Below, piece by piece: positions 50,546-60,970 of a stretch of DNA of 64,000 nt. A program made the position numbers and the translations under genes. Below the pieces are notes generated by a model. That model searched no databases and was not told where the DNA came from. It worked only from the letters and a program-made list of their open reading frames with translations. Source of the DNA: Colwellia sp. 12G3 (GTDB lineage Bacteria > Pseudomonadota > Gammaproteobacteria > Enterobacterales > Alteromonadaceae); assembly GCF_002836775.1 (NCBI RefSeq), contig NZ_PJAQ01000028.1:186001-250000 (forward strand), written 5' to 3'. The first letter of the stretch is position 1; every line of letters starts with the position of its first letter.

Positions 50546-50590
50546 ATTTGTTAGTAATACGTCCTATGACTAACACTAACAAATTTTTCA
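50546..50590 (+). terminator. Probable terminator or attenuator hairpin
   Basis: AAATTTGTTAGT (50546-50557) is exactly complementary to ACTAACAAATTT (50577-50588), with a 19-nt loop, ending in TTTTT. It lies 25 bp after the sulfatase stop at 50521. It may end or attenuate the 43345 operon before the small unknown gene. Confidence 0.6.
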
Positions 50591-50674
50591 AGGAATTCGG
50601 CTCTTTTTAGGTGAATGATATCCAGTTTATTCATTACCTAAAATTGAAGAGATTAAACCGTTTGAACATAAGCA

Positions 50675-51193
50675 ATGATCACAATGATGGGTGAGGCTAG
50701 TTTGAAAAAAGAGCATAATAATTATTCCATTCTGGATACTTTTAAGGATCATGAGAATGCGTTAAAAAAATACATATCGAAATTTTTTTTACCGTCTCAT
50801 GAGATTGAAGATAGTGGTGTTTTTAGAATAAATGAAGCTCCCTTTAAGTATATTATTGATCAAGCAAAGCTGAGTTATCGTCAACAACAAATTCCGCCAC
50901 TATTAACAAACTATCAGAAAACCTTATTTATGTTACTGACTGATCAAGCTCAACCAATGCCAATGGATGAAATTTTTGCTGAAAACTTATTGCCTAATGA
51001 CAGTATTGATATGTTATTAGCATCAGTAAAACAGACAGTAACCAAGGCAGGAAATATTATAAAAGTAAGTAAAATAACACCAAGAAATCAATTGACTGGT
51101 CGTTTTATAATTGAAGGAGAGCTTAGTAATGTTGAAGTGTTTTTTATGTTAACTCCTGAGAAAAACCCTTTGATTCATAAGCTAAAAATTTAA
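50675..51193 (+). CDS. Small protein of unknown function, possible regulator
   Basis: 172 residues, no signal peptide or membrane segment, so probably cytoplasmic, unlike its neighbours. The start is uncertain: ATGs at 50675, 50684 and 50687 lack good ribosome sites, while a TTG at 50702 has GAGG upstream. Residues 20-50 (FKDHENALKKYISKFFLPSHEIED) loosely resemble region 2 of ECF sigma factors. The C-terminal half (LLTDQAQPMPMDEIF, LLASVKQTVTKAGNIIKV, LTGRFIIEGEL) has a winged-helix feel. Neither resemblance is strong enough to assign function. It is the only non-secreted, non-enzymatic gene in the run and stands between two sulfatases and the SASA esterase. Confidence 0.6.
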   Translation: MITMMGEASLKKEHNNYSILDTFKDHENALKKYISKFFLPSHEIEDSGVFRINEAPFKYIIDQAKLSYRQQQIPPLLTNYQKTLFMLLTDQAQPMPMDEIFAENLLPNDSIDMLLASVKQTVTKAGNIIKVSKITPRNQLTGRFIIEGELSNVEVFFMLTPEKNPLIHKLKI

Positions 51194-51212
51194 AATTTAA
51201 AATTTAAAATTT
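51185..51212 (+). repeat. Four tandem AAAATTT repeats overlapping a stop codon
   Basis: Four consecutive 7-bp AAAATTT units. The stop codon of the 172-residue gene (51191-51193) lies inside the first copies, so repeat-number changes could alter the C-terminus of that protein. Confidence 0.85.
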
Positions 51213-51274
51213 AAAAATATAGCAATGCACTTACTATCACTATTAACATCAGAATATATCAAGATAAAATATAC

Positions 51275-52828
51275 ATGAATATCAAAGCTAAAAAATCAGT
51301 ATTAACCTTGTTTGCTTCGTTCGTCTTTGTCCTGACAACAAACATTGCTCACGCGCAAGTTAAACTCGCAACGGTGTTTGCCGATTCAATGGTTTTACAG
51401 CGAGAACAGCCCATTAATATTTGGGGCACTGCTACAAAAAATGAAAAAATAGAAGTAACTTTGAATGGTATAACCTTTCAAAGCCAAGCCAATAATCAAG
51501 GCCATTGGTTAGTCAAATTGTCTGCGCAGCAAGTTGCTACGGGACAATCAATAAAAGTTGTTGGTGAGCACAGCGGTAAAGCTAATACGATTAAGCTTAA
51601 CAACATTGCTTTTGGCGATGTTTTCTTAGCCTCTGGCCAATCAAACATGGAATTTAAAGTTAAAGAGGCGTTAACAAAATTTCCACAAGAAGATAAGCTC
51701 AAACACTATCCCGACATTCGTCAATTTAAGGTCAAAAGACACTATGACTTTACCGGTCCTCAGCAAGATGTAGCTAGCGGAAGCTGGCTTACTGCCTCTT
51801 CGGAAACTGTAGGTGAATTTTCTGCGGTCGCGTGGTTTTTTGCCAAAGATTTATATCAAAAACACCAAGTGCCTATTGGTATTATTTCATCAAATGTTGG
51901 TGCTAGCCCGGTTGAGTCATGGATGAGTGTTGAGTCATTAACAAGTTTTCCTGACACCCAAGCACTGGCTTATAACTTGGCTGATAACAAATTTATTGAA
52001 CAACTTAAAAAGGACTACGCGCAAGAAAGAGCCCAGTGGTGGCAAGAAAACCCAACGGCTAAGAAGTTAGCATTTGAATTTATGCACCGCACAAGTCTAG
52101 ATTTCAAACCTGTCGGCTTATATAACGCGATGATTGCGCCACTCGCTAGCATGAAACTGTCTGGAGTAATTTGGTATCAAGGCGAAAGTAATACGCCAGA
52201 TCCTGTTCGATATTCAGAAAAATTCAGCACCATGATCAATCAATGGCGAACCCTATTTAACCAACCACAACTGCCCTTCTTATTTGTGCAATTGGCTAAC
52301 TTTCAAAAACCTGATCAGCAACCTAGTGACAGTGCTTGGGCGGATATTAGAGATCAACAAACTCAAGTGTTAAAAACAGTAAAAAACACCTCTATGGCGT
52401 TAGCGATTGATGTCGGAGAGCGCCACAATATTCATCCCCTAGATAAGAAAACCGTTGGTGAGCGCTTGGCTTTAGGTGCACGACATCTGGTTTATGGTGA
52501 AACGAAATTGAATTACTTAAGTCCACTCGTTGATAACGCGAAATTAACCAATGGCCGAGCAATTATTAACTTTAAACACATCAACAAAGGGCTGGTAGTT
52601 AAAGGCGAAAAACTATTGGGCTTTGCCATTGCTGGCGCTGACAAAAAGTTTATCTGGGCAGAGGCAACCTTATCTAGCACTAATACGAAGAATCAGGTAA
52701 CGGTATGGCATGACAATATTAAGTCGCCTAAATATGTGCGTTATGCATGGGGCAACAACCCTGAAAATGCAAATTTATACAATGACCAAGGATTACCTGC
52801 TACCCCTTTTAACTATGACTTTAAATAG
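51275..52828 (+). CDS. Sialate-O-acetylesterase-like (SASA/SGNH) carbohydrate esterase, exported
   Basis: 517 residues with a signal peptide (to about AHAQ). The SGNH hydrolase nucleophile motif is GQSNM with Ser123 (FLASGQSNMEFKV). VIWYQGESNT provides block III residues, and RHNIHPLDKKTVGERLAL supplies the catalytic His near its Asp partner. An Ig-like N-terminal region (MVLQREQPINIWGTA, ITFQSQANNQGHWLVKL) is typical of the family. Known members remove O-acetyl groups from sialic acid or plant/algal polysaccharides; here deacetylation of a galactan side group is the likely role (inference). It is 103 bp before the GH95 gene and probably in the same transcript. Confidence 0.9.
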   Translation: MNIKAKKSVLTLFASFVFVLTTNIAHAQVKLATVFADSMVLQREQPINIWGTATKNEKIEVTLNGITFQSQANNQGHWLVKLSAQQVATGQSIKVVGEHSGKANTIKLNNIAFGDVFLASGQSNMEFKVKEALTKFPQEDKLKHYPDIRQFKVKRHYDFTGPQQDVASGSWLTASSETVGEFSAVAWFFAKDLYQKHQVPIGIISSNVGASPVESWMSVESLTSFPDTQALAYNLADNKFIEQLKKDYAQERAQWWQENPTAKKLAFEFMHRTSLDFKPVGLYNAMIAPLASMKLSGVIWYQGESNTPDPVRYSEKFSTMINQWRTLFNQPQLPFLFVQLANFQKPDQQPSDSAWADIRDQQTQVLKTVKNTSMALAIDVGERHNIHPLDKKTVGERLALGARHLVYGETKLNYLSPLVDNAKLTNGRAIINFKHINKGLVVKGEKLLGFAIAGADKKFIWAEATLSSTNTKNQVTVWHDNIKSPKYVRYAWGNNPENANLYNDQGLPATPFNYDFK

Positions 52829-52931
52829 CAGAAAAGCAAGCCGGTATGTTGGATAAATTGAAAGCATTAAACCAAACATAGCAAGAATTATAACAAGAAA
52901 ATAAAAAGAATAATTACAAAGGAATAACAAC

Positions 52932-55496
52932 GTGAATAAACATAAACATAAACATAATGTAATTAATCACTCGATAAAATTGAGTGCTATTGCATTACTT
53001 GGTCTAGTCGTTTCAGCTTGTGGCGCAGACTCAGAAAAGGCTGCTGATACTAGTAAAGTAAGTACAAGTGAAGCCAGCCATGCGGTAACCGATACAGCAC
53101 CTCAACAAATCAAACCAAGTAGTGGTCAGCATCGCTTATGGTATAAACAACCTGCTACTGATTGGATGTCGCAAGCACTACCTATAGGCAATGGCTATAT
53201 GGGCGCAATGATCTTTGCTGGTGTTAATGAAGACAGGATTCAATTTAATGAACAATCTCTATGGGCGGGTGGCCCAGGCAGTAGTGTGAGCTACAACAGT
53301 GGTAACCGTAAAGATGCACATAAAGCGTTGCCTGAAGTTCGTCAATTGGTTAGCGAAGGAAAATTCGAGCAAGCAGACAAATTAGCGGCTCAAGAATTAA
53401 CCGGTAGCATTAGCAAAGAAGAGAAAAATGCCAAAGGACAAAGTTTTGGCGACTTTGGTGCTTTTCAAGCGTTCGCTGATGTCTATGTAAGCCAAGAAAC
53501 TACGAACAAAGCCACGCTAGAAGAAATGCATTACTCGCGTTCACTTGATCTTGAAACTGGCGTTGTTAGTGTTAAATACCTTGATGACCAAATCAATCAT
53601 AAACGTCAATATTTTGCTAATTACCCTTCCCGCGTAATGGCATTTCGTTATGAAAATGATGCCAAAGCAGGTACTGACTATAGTGTTCGTTTTGACTCAT
53701 TACATCCCTATCAAGTAAACAGCGAAAGCAATACGTTAATTTTAACGGGGAACGTTGCTGATAACGGCATGAAGATGGAAGCAAGGTTAGAGATTCGTAT
53801 TGAAGGCGGTGCCCTTAGTTTCAAAGATGGTCAAGCCGACATTGTTGGCGCCAAAACCGTGACTTTAGTGCTTAGCGCTGCAACAAATTATCAAGACAAT
53901 TCGCCAACGTATCGAGGCAATGACTACACTAAGTTTAACCAACAAACCTTAGCATCTGTTGCCAATAAAAATTATCAACAATTATTAATAGAGCATATTA
54001 ATGATTACCAAGCCCTCTATCATCGCGTTGCACTGACACTCGGCTCTGGTGGTCAAGAGAATGGTGCTCAATCTCAATCGAATATTCCAACTGACCAACG
54101 CATATTAAATTACTCTAAAACACCTAGCGACGTTAATTTAGAAGCGCTGTTTTTCCAATACGGTCGTTACTTGCTAATAAGCAGTTCAAGACCAGGTTCT
54201 TTACCGGCTAACCTGCAAGGTAAATGGAATGATTCTCTCGTTCCTGCATGGGCATCTGATTACCACTTCAATATTAATGCGCAAATGATTTACTGGCCCG
54301 CTGAAGTCACTAACTTAGCTGAAACCCATGAACCTTTTCTTGAGTACACGCAAAGTCTAGTTACTCCAGGTCAAGTCAGTGCTAAAGCCTTTTTTGGCGT
54401 TGATGGTTGGGTAGTTAACACCATGAATAACATCTTTGGTTATACCGCTACTGGTTGGGGTTTTCCTTGGGGTTACTTCCCAGCTGGGGCTGCTTGGGTG
54501 AGCCAACATCAATGGCAACATTATGACTTTAATGGCGACAACGCCTTTCTTAGCGATGGTGCCTTACCAACCATGGAACAAGCGGCATTATTTTGGTTGG
54601 AATACTTGCAAGAGAATGAACTAGGTCAGCTAATTTCACTACCAAGTTATTCACCAGAGCACGGCGGTATTTCTGCTGGCGCATCAATGGATCATCAAAT
54701 TGTTTATAACCTCTTTACTAACTACCTAAAAGCTTGTCAGGTTTCCTCATTCAGCTGTGCATTCACAGACAGAGTAGCAACAGCAAAGGCCAAACTGTTA
54801 CCACCGAAAATTGGCAAATGGGGCCAATTACAAGAATGGGCTGAAGATCTTGATGATCCAAACAGCAAGCATCGTCATGTTTCACACATGTTTGCTATTT
54901 ATCCAGGTAACCAAATTGGTCGGCTTAGCACGCCTGAGTTAGCAGATGCAGCAAAAGTATCGCTCAATGCTCGAGGGGATGGCGGTACAGGCTGGTCTTT
55001 AGGTTGGAAAATTAATTTATGGGCTCGTTTAGCCGACGGTAATCGTGCCCACAAATTACTACAACGCACCATGCGTTCAGTGGGTTATAAAGAAACAGAT
55101 AGCTCAGGTGTGTTAGTGAATAACAGCGGAGACTATGACAGTGGTGTTTATCACAACTTCTTATCTGCTCATCCTCCTTTCCAACTTGATGGCAATATGG
55201 GCGCAACGGCTGGTATAGCAGAGATGTTATTACAGTCTCATGATAGCGCGATAGAGCTGTTACCTGCCCTACCCGATGCTTGGCCTGATGGTGAAATTAA
55301 AGGCTTACGTGCACGTGGTGGTTTTGAAATAGACCTCGCTTGGGCTGATGGCAAACTTAAGCAAGTCAATATCCGCAAAGCGGGTCTTACGGCAACGGAT
55401 AAAAACGTTACCTTAAAGTACGGAGCTAAAGAAATAAGCTTTATTGATAGTGCTAATTTGTCTATTCAATTTAATAGTGCGCTGACCTTCTTTTAA
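52932..55496 (+). CDS. GH95 alpha-L-fucosidase/alpha-L-galactosidase-like enzyme, lipoprotein
   Basis: 854 residues starting at GTG 52932 (AAAGGA upstream), with lipobox VSAC (Cys30). The N-terminal beta-domain [29 protein letters not shown] plus [16 protein letters not shown] is diagnostic of GH95. The (alpha/alpha)6 domain contains [21 protein letters not shown] and [13 protein letters not shown], where the catalytic Asn pair of the family sits. [16 protein letters not shown] and [19 protein letters not shown] follow; the C-terminal beta-domain includes [27 protein letters not shown]95 enzymes act on alpha-L-fucose or alpha-L-galactose. Since agar and porphyran contain L-galactose-type units, an alpha-L-galactosidase role is attractive here but unproven. 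Confidence 0.94.
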   Translation: MNKHKHKHNVINHSIKLSAIALLGLVVSACGADSEKAADTSKVSTSEASHAVTDTAPQQIKPSSGQHRLWYKQPATDWMSQALPIGNGYMGAMIFAGVNEDRIQFNEQSLWAGGPGSSVSYNSGNRKDAHKALPEVRQLVSEGKFEQADKLAAQELTGSISKEEKNAKGQSFGDFGAFQAFADVYVSQETTNKATLEEMHYSRSLDLETGVVSVKYLDDQINHKRQYFANYPSRVMAFRYENDAKAGTDYSVRFDSLHPYQVNSESNTLILTGNVADNGMKMEARLEIRIEGGALSFKDGQADIVGAKTVTLVLSAATNYQDNSPTYRGNDYTKFNQQTLASVANKNYQQLLIEHINDYQALYHRVALTLGSGGQENGAQSQSNIPTDQRILNYSKTPSDVNLEALFFQYGRYLLISSSRPGSLPANLQGKWNDSLVPAWASDYHFNINAQMIYWPAEVTNLAETHEPFLEYTQSLVTPGQVSAKAFFGVDGWVVNTMNNIFGYTATGWGFPWGYFPAGAAWVSQHQWQHYDFNGDNAFLSDGALPTMEQAALFWLEYLQENELGQLISLPSYSPEHGGISAGASMDHQIVYNLFTNYLKACQVSSFSCAFTDRVATAKAKLLPPKIGKWGQLQEWAEDLDDPNSKHRHVSHMFAIYPGNQIGRLSTPELADAAKVSLNARGDGGTGWSLGWKINLWARLADGNRAHKLLQRTMRSVGYKETDSSGVLVNNSGDYDSGVYHNFLSAHPPFQLDGNMGATAGIAEMLLQSHDSAIELLPALPDAWPDGEIKGLRARGGFEIDLAWADGKLKQVNIRKAGLTATDKNVTLKYGAKEISFIDSANLSIQFNSALTFF

Positions 55497-55634
55497 TGCC
55501 AAAGAAATTTAAAGTGGAGTTTGAGGGGAAATATGACAACTTCCCCTTCGATGACAAACGTAAATACTGAACGGCCCAAAAGTCATTTTGGTCTAATTGT
55601 AGCTACTTCTAAAAACGGTATAAGACAACAAATT

Positions 55635-57248
55635 ATGTACAAAATAACCATGTTATTGTTTCTCTGTTGCTTACAAGTTGCTCATGCGAGTCAGGTTCAG
55701 CCTAATATCATTTTAATTTATGCCGATGATTTAGGCATTGGTTTAATCGGTCACCAAGGGCAAAAAATAATTTAAACGCCTAACATTGACCGTTTGGCTA
55801 ATGAAGGGATGCGTTTTACAAATGCTTATTCAAACATGTTATGTGCACCAGCAAGAGCTTCGTTATTAACTGGTTTTTCGGACGTTAGAAAACCCGGTTT
55901 TAGTTATACAAAGGGTAAAATTTACCAAAAAATTAGTACTAATGATTTATCGGTTGAACAAGTAACAAAGGCATTAGATGCAACTTTCCCTCCTATACCT
56001 AAAGAACAAGTATTCCTTGCTCAGGTCGCTCAGCAAGCAGGCTATAAAACCGCACAATTTGGAAAGTTAGACTGGGGTTTTGCTACCACACCAAACCGCT
56101 TAAAACGGCACGGTTGGGATTATCATTTAGGTTATATGGATCATGTTAGAGCGCATGGTTTTTATCCGCCATTTCTGTTCGAAAATGGCAAGCTTAAACC
56201 GATCAAAGGTAATAACTTAGTCAATGGCGGAAAATCTTTAGAGCCAGAAACTGAGCAAGCGTTTCAAGAACGTTGGAACCGACAAGGTAAAGAGGTTTAT
56301 TCACAAGATATTTTTATTTATGGCGTACTCAACTTTATTCGCAATGCTAATAATAAAGAACAAAAACAGCCGTTCTTCATTTATTTCCCCACGCAATTGC
56401 CTCACGGCCCTGTTGCTATTCCCGCAGTGCATCCTGACTTTGTAAATGATCGGCGTTTAACCCAAATAGAAAAAGAATATGCCTCTATGGTAAAAAGGCT
56501 TGATGATGATGTTGGTCTTATTCTCGATGAATTGAAAACACAAGGGTTAGACAATAATACACTAGTGATTTTCACTTCTGACAATGGTCATGAGCTTTAT
56601 TACGCGCAACAAGGTCGGGCAGAAAAACCTTACCGTGACTTAACTACAGGTAAATTATTTGATAATTATCAGCACAAATATTATAGCGAACTCGCCAATG
56701 ATGTCTTTAATGGTAATGGTGGTCGTGCAGGATTAAAAAAGAGTAACTTGCAAGGTGGGGTCAATGTTCCGTTGCTCGCCAGATGGCCAGGTAAAATAAC
56801 AGCTGGTGCAGTAAGCAATAGACTTGTCGCCAGTTATGACATGTTACCCACCATTGCGGAGTTGGTTAAATACCCCGAAAAGTTAGCGGTTGATGGATTG
56901 TCGTATTATCAAACTTTACTTGGAAATGACTTAGGTAAAGAGTTAGGAAATGAACTAGGTCAAGAGTTAGTAAAAGAAGACAAAACAGCCCATGACTATA
57001 TTGTTTACGGTTCTTTTGAAGGGCCAATTTTAGTCACTAACGATGGCTGGAAGATACGTAGCTATTTACCCAAAAAAGCATTCGAATTATTTTATTTACC
57101 TGATGATAAGGCTGAAAAAAATGACCTGTCTGTATTGCGACCAAACAAGCTTAAACAACTCAAAAAATTACTCATTGATGCTTGCGATGGCGATTCAAAC
57201 AATGGCTTTGTTTCTTGGCAACAGTTTAGTTTAGACCCTCAATTTTAG
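55635..57248 (+). pseudogene. Type I sulfatase interrupted by an in-frame TAA (CAPAR motif)
   Basis: The reading frame starts at the ATG at 55635 (MYKITMLLFL, signal peptide to about HAS), runs through the metal-binding YADDLGIGLIGHQGQKII, then meets TAA at 55773-55775. It continues in the same frame as TPNIDRLANEGMRFTNAYSNMLCAPARASLLTG to 57248, about 537 codons in all. Related sulfatases have KTPNIDRL here, so a single base change (AAA or CAA to TAA) explains the stop. The active-site Cys lies after the stop. The second half is otherwise intact (FGKLDWGFATTPNRLKRHGWDYHLGYMDH, FTSDNGHELYY, LQGGVNVPLLARWPG). A repeat-expanded stretch GKELGNELGQELVKED lies near the C-terminus. Readthrough or sequencing error would restore a complete enzyme. 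Confidence 0.88.
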
Positions 57249-57415
57249 AAAAATAACAAGGTCATTAGCTTGAATTGTTGTGCAAATTAACATGCAAAGT
57301 GTAACTAACGGCAAATAGTACCCTAACCTCAACCAAACAATCATCGACCACACCTTAAAGAAAGACTTATTCTTGCATCTATAAACAGAGTTATATAGAG
57401 TAACACCAATAAAGT

Positions 57416-57427
57416 GGGAACGTTACC
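57416..57427. promoter_or_regulatory. Candidate LacI operator for the 57484 GH2 gene
   Basis: GGGAACGTTACC, within the 16-bp imperfect palindrome GTGGGAACGTTACCAC (57414-57429, one mismatch), ends 57 bp before the GTG start at 57484. It marks this last PUL gene as a separate unit of the same regulon. Confidence 0.72.
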
Positions 57428-57483
57428 ACCTCCTTTTATTTAGCAAAATAGACTTAAGTCGTTATAACTCAAGGAACTGTTCA

Positions 57484-60405
57484 GTGAGCAATATTATTAA
57501 ATCGTTTTTAATACTCGTTTTTGCCGTTAGCACCAATGTTTATAGTCAGCAAAAGCATGCTAATACACAATCACTTGATGGTGATTGGCAAATTATTTTT
57601 GATAAAGAAAATATTTCGAGAGCTAAAAAGCTTTATAAAAATAAAAATTTTCTAGCACAATCTAATATTCAAAATATAACAGTACCGAGTGTTTGGGAAC
57701 TTGAAGAAAAAGATTATGAGGGTGTTGCCGTTTATCGTCGCAGCTTCACTGCTCCTAAAAAATGGCAAGATAAAATCACCCATATTTCATTCGATGCAGT
57801 AAATTATCGTGCTGAAGTCTATCTAAATGACAATGTTGTTGGCGTTCATGAAGGCGGCTTTACTCCCTTTAGCTTCCGCATTGATTCAATGCTGAACTTT
57901 GATAAAGAAAACATCATAACCTTGCGTGTACTTGGCCCCATATTATTAGACACAGATAAAGTAATAGATGGTATTGGTGCAATGGAAACTCCGCAATGGC
58001 GTGGCGGTATTAGTGGTGGTATTTGGCAATCGGTTCGCTTAGTCGCTACTGAAAAAAGCTACATCAAAGATGTATATATTCAACCAAATTACCAAACTAG
58101 CCAAGCTAAAGTGACTTTATCAACGACCAACTTTGGTGAGTTCAGCAGCCAAGATAAAGTAAACTTTACTATTACTGAAGTCGCGACAAATAAAGCCGTT
58201 GTAAGCAAACAAATTAGCCACAAATTTCAAGCAGGTCAAAGTAAACTGTTTGAAACCATTGACATTCCTAATGCCAAAACATGGTCACCGAGTAATCCCA
58301 ATTTATATAAACTAACTGTGAGTATTGAACGCCAAGGTAAAGTGAGTGATACCGTCAGTGATCGTTTTGGTTTACGTGAGTTTTCAGTCAAGGACAAACG
58401 TTTTGTATTAAACGGTAAAGAAATTTACGTTAAAGCTGTATTTCTTGAAGGTGTTTACCCCATAGGTATTGCTACACCTGTTGATTTAGACTTAGCGCGT
58501 AAAGAAATAAGACTAGCTAAAGAAGCTGGATTTAACATGATACGCCCTTGGCGTCGTCCCCCACCACCTAAATGGCTAGATTTGGCCGATGAAATGGGTG
58601 TTTTAGTCATAGGTTCGCCAGCACTTGAATGCATGGACTTACCGGTAAGTACCCCTGATTTACCCCGCAGAGTAATTAATGAATTAAAACAAAGTATATT
58701 ACGAGATCGTAATCGCGCTAGCGTGGTGATGTGGGAGTTGTATAACGAAGTTCGCCGTCCTATTTTAAAACAAATGATGACTGAAACATCAATGATGGCA
58801 CGTGATATTGACCCCTCTCGTTTAATATTAGACGAGTCTGGTGGCTGGGCATTTGGCGCAAAAGTTTATTTGCCAAACGAACGCGACTTTATTCCTTTTA
58901 ATGACGTTCATACCTACCCTGGCCCCAATGTAACGAACGATTTTTACGATAAATTTTTAGGTGTTTCTTACACCAAGGAAGAACGCAAAAAATTAAATAT
59001 TAAAGGTAACCCTATTGGACATAATCTAAAAGAAGGGGCGACATCTTTTGTCTCTGAACTAGGTTATGGCAGCTATGTCGACTTTGATAAAGTTAACGCC
59101 CGTTTTGCTAAAGAAGGTAATCCACTTGCGCCACCTACACGCTATCATAAGCAGTTAGGTACTCAGTTATCTGAATTACTTAGTTCAGAGCTAAGTGATA
59201 TTTATGCTTCACCGCTAGATTTCTATAATGAACAACAAGAAATTCATGGCAAAGCCAACGCCCGAATGATTGAAGCTACCCGCGCTAACCCAAAAATAAC
59301 CGGTTATTGTGTACACGCGCTAACGGGTGGAGATTGGGTGATGGGCGCAGGGCTGCTTGATATTTGGCGTAATCCAAAAAAAGAAGTGTATAACCGTACT
59401 CAACAAGCTAACCTTCCGCGCATTTTAACCATTCGAACCTTTCCACGTTCGGCTTATCAAGGCGAAAAAGTACGTATCACGGTAAAAGGAATAAATGATA
59501 TTGAAATGCTTGCTGGTAAATTTAACGTATCGGTGACCGATTCTCACGGTAAAGTGATTTGGCAAAACAGTTCAAACATAGACTTTAACCATGCTATTTC
59601 TGACTTACTTGACCATAAAATTTCAACCGATAACTTATCTGGTACCTATGCGGTTAGCGCCGAAATAATTGATGATCAAGACAACAAAGTAGCAGTCAAT
59701 ACCTTTGATTTTGATGTTTTTAATAATCAAGCTCCTTCCACTTTAAAAAGGTTTGCCGTTGCTGATCAAACAGGCTCTGTTAAAAGTTTCTTAAATAAAC
59801 AAGGTGTTAAGTTTTCATCATTTAATAGTGATACCTCTATTTCAACACCTGTTATTGTTGCTATGGCACTTAAAAAGCAAGAAAAGCAAGCAGCGTTGAA
59901 TAAACAATTAAATCACTTTGTTAAACTCGGTGGTAAAGTCCTCTATGTACAATTTCCATTTATCGGACCTAAATGGACTGATGGAGTATTAAGCAAAGGT
60001 TTTGCTATTAATATGCCAATTAATATAAAAATGAAAGCTTCACAGGGGTTATGGGGTGGCATGAGCCATGTTGTTGCTGAACATCATATATTCAATGGGC
60101 TTCCTTCTAAGCAATCCATGCAAGGTGTTTATGAAAACGTACGTGCAAGTATGACTATGGTTAACTTAGACATCACCACAAAGCCAATAGTTACCGTAGT
60201 CGCTAATGATAACTTTCCTGATATGACCTTAATGAAACGCCACTACCAAGGAACAGGTGATGTTTGGTCTGGTTCAGATTTATCAGAAGTAAAACACGGT
60301 AAAGGCAGTATGTTGCTATCAACTATGAAGATAGTACCTAATTTAGGAAAAGATCCTGTCGCCGATATACTTTTAATGAATTTACTGAGTTTTATAACTC
60401 AGTAG
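57484..60405 (+). CDS. Divergent GH2 enzyme with C-terminal flavodoxin-like region, exported
   Basis: 973 residues starting at GTG (AAGGA 9 nt upstream) with a signal peptide (to about VYSQ). The GH2 sugar-binding domain (LDGDWQIIFD, VPSVWELEEKDYEGVAVYRRSF), Ig-like domain and TIM barrel are present. The acid/base is Glu422 in VVMWELYNEVRRP and the nucleophile candidate Glu525 in FVSELGYGSY, both unlike the GNE/SET motifs of the other three GH2 genes. The stretch RPWRRPPPPKWLDLADEMG is also distinctive. After an Ig-like domain, residues from about 750 (TPVIVAMALKKQEKQAALNKQLNHFVKLGGKVLYVQFPF) resemble the glutamine-amidotransferase-like domain found in GH42-type enzymes. Substrate unknown; probably a different linkage from the LacZ-type enzymes. 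Confidence 0.9.
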   Translation: MSNIIKSFLILVFAVSTNVYSQQKHANTQSLDGDWQIIFDKENISRAKKLYKNKNFLAQSNIQNITVPSVWELEEKDYEGVAVYRRSFTAPKKWQDKITHISFDAVNYRAEVYLNDNVVGVHEGGFTPFSFRIDSMLNFDKENIITLRVLGPILLDTDKVIDGIGAMETPQWRGGISGGIWQSVRLVATEKSYIKDVYIQPNYQTSQAKVTLSTTNFGEFSSQDKVNFTITEVATNKAVVSKQISHKFQAGQSKLFETIDIPNAKTWSPSNPNLYKLTVSIERQGKVSDTVSDRFGLREFSVKDKRFVLNGKEIYVKAVFLEGVYPIGIATPVDLDLARKEIRLAKEAGFNMIRPWRRPPPPKWLDLADEMGVLVIGSPALECMDLPVSTPDLPRRVINELKQSILRDRNRASVVMWELYNEVRRPILKQMMTETSMMARDIDPSRLILDESGGWAFGAKVYLPNERDFIPFNDVHTYPGPNVTNDFYDKFLGVSYTKEERKKLNIKGNPIGHNLKEGATSFVSELGYGSYVDFDKVNARFAKEGNPLAPPTRYHKQLGTQLSELLSSELSDIYASPLDFYNEQQEIHGKANARMIEATRANPKITGYCVHALTGGDWVMGAGLLDIWRNPKKEVYNRTQQANLPRILTIRTFPRSAYQGEKVRITVKGINDIEMLAGKFNVSVTDSHGKVIWQNSSNIDFNHAISDLLDHKISTDNLSGTYAVSAEIIDDQDNKVAVNTFDFDVFNNQAPSTLKRFAVADQTGSVKSFLNKQGVKFSSFNSDTSISTPVIVAMALKKQEKQAALNKQLNHFVKLGGKVLYVQFPFIGPKWTDGVLSKGFAINMPINIKMKASQGLWGGMSHVVAEHHIFNGLPSKQSMQGVYENVRASMTMVNLDITTKPIVTVVANDNFPDMTLMKRHYQGTGDVWSGSDLSEVKHGKGSMLLSTMKIVPNLGKDPVADILLMNLLSFITQ

Positions 60406-60511
60406 GTGCCCCTTTATGAAATAGAGTTAGTTTTTATTTCAATAGCTATTGCTCTCAATAGGTATATTTTTTACTATCAAATCAACAATAAAAAACGAAA
60501 GGAAAATCACA

Positions 60512-60784
60512 ATGAACAAAGGTCAACTAGTAGACAAAATTGCCGAAGGTGCCGATATTAGTAAAGCTGCAGCTGGTCGTGCATTAGATAGTTTTATAGG
60601 TGCTGTTTCAGCTGAATTAGCAGATGGTGGTGATGTTGCACTAATAGGTTTTGGTACGTTTAAAGTGTCAGCTCGTGCTGCCCGTAAAGGCCGTAACCCG
60701 CAAACAGGTGCTGAAATTCAAATTGCAGCATCAAACGCTCCGGGGTTTAAAGCAGGTAAAGCATTAAAAGATGCCTGTAATTAA
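60512..60784 (+). CDS. HU-family DNA-binding protein
   Basis: 90 residues from the ATG at 60512 ([18 protein letters not shown]), with AAAGGA 9 nt upstream. The full HU/IHF fold is visible, including the [29 protein letters not shown] arm region with the Arg/Pro intercalation loop. HU bends DNA and compacts the nucleoid. It lies between the PUL and the relaxase, with a strong hairpin after it. It may be host core DNA or cargo of the mobile module; HU-type proteins can assist site-specific recombination. Confidence 0.95.
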   Translation: MNKGQLVDKIAEGADISKAAAGRALDSFIGAVSAELADGGDVALIGFGTFKVSARAARKGRNPQTGAEIQIAASNAPGFKAGKALKDACN

Positions 60785-60823
60785 AGACCTATTAAAATTA
60801 CTTAAATTAATTTTATTTCTCTT

Positions 60824-60860
60824 CTCTACATCCACCGACTTATAGTCGGTGGATGTAGAG
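60824..60860. terminator. Perfect 17-bp inverted repeat after the HU gene
   Basis: Arms 60824-60840 and 60844-60860 (CTCTACATCCACCGACT and complement) pair perfectly around a 3-nt loop. No T-run follows on either strand, so it is either an atypical terminator for HU or a recombination/boundary structure at the edge of the mobile module. It lies 40 bp after the HU stop. The rest of 60861-60970 shows nothing else. Confidence 0.6.
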
Positions 60861-60970
60861 CCCCTTATCAATTTACTCACCCGTTTTTATTGACCTGAAG
60901 ACAAGTCGAACAAGAGTAAATGAAAAGAGGTAGATTGTAGGTGACTTTTTAAGTGACTCAAGCAATCAGT

